This document shows, piece after piece, positions 6,278 to 9,153 of a stretch of DNA of 9,153 nt; position 1 is the stretch's first letter; every line of letters begins with the position of its first letter. The position numbers were made by a program, and so were the translations under genes. A model generated the notes under the pieces. It saw only the letters and a program-made list of their open reading frames with translations, had not been told where the DNA came from and made no database searches. The stretch is from Bacillota bacterium (GTDB lineage: Bacteria; Bacillota; Clostridia; Acetivibrionales; DTU013): the NCBI GenBank assembly GCA_023435925.1, contig JAEZLF010000047.1, positions 1 through 9,153 on the forward strand. The letters are read 5' to 3'.

Positions 6278-9153
6278 ATGAAAAAAAAATTCCTACCAAT
6301 CATCGCAATCATCATTACACTGATTTTAACCATATCCATTATAATACAGTTTAATATTTTTAAAACAAATCCCTTCAGAAGAGAGATGCCATTGGAAAAT
6401 CCATTGATATCAGCCATGGACAAAGACAATAACATCTATGTTATTGATCAGTCTATGAAACGTATCGTAAAAATGGATACTGCCGGTAACGTTTTATTTA
6501 CGCTTTCCGGAGGCCAACGAGATACCGGGACATTTTACTATGCGCTGGAGCTGGCAACCGATGACAACAATTATCTTTATGTGCTAAGTGATGTTCTTGA
6601 TGGAAATGGCCAATATGTTGAAAGAGAAGATATTCTCCGCTACAGTCCCGACGGTACATATGACAGCACCATCTATTCCGTGGTATATGAAGGTGATGCC
6701 AGACCGCTCCGCAAAGGCAGGCTCAGCGCAATTTCACCAGGCAGCGATTATTTATATTGTCACAATAGAGATACCGATAGCTTTTCACTGCTGAAAATAT
6801 CCCTCTCCGATTATTCGGCAGCTGAAGTGTACACTGTAGATTTCCCCGGGGCTGAGAATCTCATTGTTGATTTCGCAACCTCACATGAACCGGTATACAG
6901 CGTATTCACTACAAAAAAGGGTGAAATGTACAAAGCATCTGCTCAGGATACTCCCGTGCTTTTTTACCCTTCTGCATCCCTGTCGTCAGAGGATGTCATG
7001 TCAATACCCTGGGAGGTTGAGCTGGACTCGGAGGGTACGATCTATTTTACAGATTTGGGCACAAAACAAATCCGCTCTATCGATACAAGCGGTAACATGT
7101 CTACTGTGCTATCCGATGAAGTGATGGAAGACAACGGTTTTGAAGATATGAACTTACTGGTTTATCGTTTCTCAGCCAATCAACAGGGTAATATTTCTTC
7201 TGTTTTTAATGGTCTTGTCCTATGTCTGGACAGCAGCTCAAAAGTCATTCAATTCACAGATACAGCTGCTTATTCTGTCAGTACTGTAGTCATACGGGTT
7301 CTTATATGGGCGCAGCTTCCGCTGCTTGCGGCATTGCTCATTATTTTACTACGGTTACTGTATATCAAAGCTCTGCGTGGAAAAATCTCAACCGTTTTCA
7401 AGCAAAGTGTATTTTTGGTCGCAGCAATCGGCCTATGCAGTCTGCTTCTTATTAATATGATTTTCAGCAACTACAACAGCCGGTATGAAAATGAAGTATT
7501 CAACAGGATAGCCCAGACGATCCAATTGGCTTCACGGAATATGGACGGTGATTTGATCAACAGGATCGCAAAGGCCGGAGATTTTATGAATACGGACTAC
7601 CAGGAACTGCGCACCAGCCTTCATTCTGCCTTCAATGACAACTCTGACAGCTGGAATGAAGGTTTTTACGGTGCCATTTACAAGGTCGAGGATGACCAGC
7701 TGTATGCTGTTCAGTACTATGACGACAGCGTTTGCCCCTATTACCCTTTATACAGTGAGCCAGACTATATCTATATACAGTCCTTCAAAAATGAAAGCAT
7801 TCTGACCTTGAAAGAAAGCGATGCCGAAGGGGACTGGATGTACGGTGTCGGTCCGATCTATGATTCCGACGGAGAGGTTGCCGGTCTTTTGGAAGTGGGT
7901 ACAGACCTTTACGGCTTTACTCAGGAGAATGCGCGGCTGAAAAATAATCTAATTCTTGAAGTCGCAACAATTTTAGTCATCATCATTTTGATGATGATTG
8001 AAATAACCATACTTTCCGGCATCATTGCCGAGAAGAATAAACAAAAGGAGCTCTATCCCAATGGCTTTCCCGGTATTAGCAGCGTAGATGCGTCTGTTAT
8101 CCGGCCGATTGGTTTTGTGGTCTATACCTCTGCTTTTATGTCGCAGGCCTTCATCCCTCTTTTGATGAGACAGCTCTATACGCCTGTGCTGGGACTTCCC
8201 GAAAGTCTGGTCATCGGTCTTCCTATATCAGTAGAAGCCTTATTCTTAGCCATCTCTGCCGTTTTCGGAGGGTATCTGATTGACAGAAAGGGCTGGAAAA
8301 ATGTTTTTATCACAGGTTTGGGAATATTGATTCTTGGGCAGCTTTTCTCTGCTCTTGCATGGAACGCACCTCTGTTTATTCTTGCGAGAATGGTTTCGGG
8401 AACAGGGTTCGGACTTTCCCTCATATCTATGCAGAGCTTTGTCATACTGCCATCCTCCGAGGAAGGCCGGAATATCGGGATATCGGCTCTCAACTCAGGG
8501 GCTTATGCGGGAATAAACACCGGTGTTGTAATCGGAAGTATGCTGGCTGAACGGATAGGCTTTTCCAACGTCTTCTTTGTTTCTTCTTTTCTGGCTTTGC
8601 TGTCGTTATTGCTCAGTGCGAAATTTACAACGAATTATATCGCTTCCGAAAAAGATACCGGTAAAAGCGGCAGTTCCATAAAGACTTTACTGAGATTCCT
8701 GACCAACAAAAAGGTTCTGTCCTTCTTCCTGTTCATTTTTATACCGGTTGCAATATTGGTGATGTTTATGGATTACTACTTCCCTTTATTTGCGGAAGAG
8801 CAGGGTCTGACACCTGCAAACATAGGCAGGGCGTTCCTTTTGAACGGTTTAAGTGTCGTCTATCTTGGACCTGTTTTGAGTAAGTATCTCTCGAAATACT
8901 TAGGGAACCGTATCACCTTGTTGGTTTCAGCCCTGATTGCCATTTCGGCAGTTGTTCAGTTTGCTATTCAGGGTACCTTGCTTTCAGCCTTAATAGCTGT
9001 CGTCATGCTGGGTATCAGTGAAAGCTTCGGGATCACAGCAAAAATCACCTGGTTCACTTCCTTGCCTGCAGTGAAAGAATTAGGTGAAGGAAAGGCTCTT
9101 GGCTATTACGGTCTCGCAGAAAACCTGGGACAGATATTGGGACCTATTGTATA
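6278..9153 (+). CDS. Sensor-transporter fusion: beta-propeller-like domain + Cache-like sensor + MFS permease, 3' end missing
   Basis: One frame runs from ATG 6278 to the window edge without a stop (958 codons). Residue 5-23 is a membrane helix after a Lys-rich start. Residues about 40-325 form a six-fold beta-propeller-like region with NHL-type strands, for example AMDKDNNIYVID (46-57) and ELDSEGTIYFTD (248-259), with further blades starting near 89, 149, 194 and 298. Helices follow at about 337-363 and 376-396. An extracytoplasmic Cache-like domain spans about 397-550, with the typical end GDWMYGVGPIYDSDGEVAG (518-536) then LLEVGTDLYGF. A fourth helix lies at about 558-583. From about 607 an MFS body begins, with the loop 2-3 motif GGYLIDRKGWKN (664-675); ten transporter helices and part of the eleventh are visible. 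Positive charges place the propeller and Cache domains outside and the MFS N terminus inside. An AGGAG (6259-6263) is 14 bases from ATG, rather far. The substrate and any C-terminal output domain are unknown. Confidence 0.85.
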   Translation, partial: MKKKFLPIIAIIITLILTISIIIQFNIFKTNPFRREMPLENPLISAMDKDNNIYVIDQSMKRIVKMDTAGNVLFTLSGGQRDTGTFYYALELATDDNNYLYVLSDVLDGNGQYVEREDILRYSPDGTYDSTIYSVVYEGDARPLRKGRLSAISPGSDYLYCHNRDTDSFSLLKISLSDYSAAEVYTVDFPGAENLIVDFATSHEPVYSVFTTKKGEMYKASAQDTPVLFYPSASLSSEDVMSIPWEVELDSEGTIYFTDLGTKQIRSIDTSGNMSTVLSDEVMEDNGFEDMNLLVYRFSANQQGNISSVFNGLVLCLDSSSKVIQFTDTAAYSVSTVVIRVLIWAQLPLLAALLIILLRLLYIKALRGKISTVFKQSVFLVAAIGLCSLLLINMIFSNYNSRYENEVFNRIAQTIQLASRNMDGDLINRIAKAGDFMNTDYQELRTSLHSAFNDNSDSWNEGFYGAIYKVEDDQLYAVQYYDDSVCPYYPLYSEPDYIYIQSFKNESILTLKESDAEGDWMYGVGPIYDSDGEVAGLLEVGTDLYGFTQENARLKNNLILEVATILVIIILMMIEITILSGIIAEKNKQKELYPNGFPGISSVDASVIRPIGFVVYTSAFMSQAFIPLLMRQLYTPVLGLPESLVIGLPISVEALFLAISAVFGGYLIDRKGWKNVFITGLGILILGQLFSALAWNAPLFILARMVSGTGFGLSLISMQSFVILPSSEEGRNIGISALNSGAYAGINTGVVIGSMLAERIGFSNVFFVSSFLALLSLLLSAKFTTNYIASEKDTGKSGSSIKTLLRFLTNKKVLSFFLFIFIPVAILVMFMDYYFPLFAEEQGLTPANIGRAFLLNGLSVVYLGPVLSKYLSKYLGNRITLLVSALIAISAVVQFAIQGTLLSALIAVVMLGISESFGITAKITWFTSLPAVKELGEGKALGYYGLAENLGQILGPIV

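Noticed and set aside
6588..8550. Several 60-105 codon frames on both strands inside the sensor-transporter region
   Set aside because: They are shadows. The single long plus-strand frame from 6278 has consistent domains and topology through the whole region.

Overview
The window looks like a low-to-moderate GC Gram-positive chromosome, most likely from a spore-forming member of Clostridia (Bacillota). The reasons are a SpoVB/YtgP-type lipid flippase, a FemX-type peptidoglycan aminoacyltransferase, a membrane-anchored D,D-carboxypeptidase, purine-rich ribosome binding sites, and free use of TTG and GTG starts. There are no rRNA, tRNA, CRISPR or transposase genes.

Layout. Positions 2-1342 (+) hold an S11 D-alanyl-D-alanine carboxypeptidase whose first codons lie before the window. 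A 177-base convergent gap (1343-1519) follows, with two adjacent GC-rich hairpins. Positions 1520-5551 (-) form a three-gene operon read right to left: ATP-grasp carboxylate-amine ligase, then FemX-type aminoacyltransferase (TTG start), then a SpoVB/YtgP/MurJ-like flippase (GTG start, only 8 bases after the femX stop). A 192-base divergent control region (5552-5743) carries a good minus-strand promoter, a weaker plus-strand promoter candidate and two short palindromes. Positions 5744-6250 (+) encode a GNAT acetyltransferase. From 6278 to the window edge runs one uninterrupted reading frame of at least 958 codons on the plus strand.

How the genes may work together. The left half is a cell-envelope block. 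The ligase and the FemX homologue could add or modify a side-chain residue on a peptidoglycan (or related) lipid-linked precursor, the flippase could export it, and the convergent carboxypeptidase would trim stem peptides outside the membrane. The families are clear. The joint pathway is inference.

The most unusual object is the long protein at the right. It has an N-terminal membrane anchor, an extracytoplasmic six-blade beta-propeller-like region, two membrane helices, a Cache-like extracytoplasmic sensor, a fourth helix, and then a major facilitator superfamily (MFS) transporter body with its loop 2-3 motif. The predicted topology is consistent from end to end. It looks like a transporter or transporter-derived receptor with two built-in external sensing domains, co-transcribed with the GNAT enzyme. 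Its C terminus is outside the window, so any further output domain is unseen.
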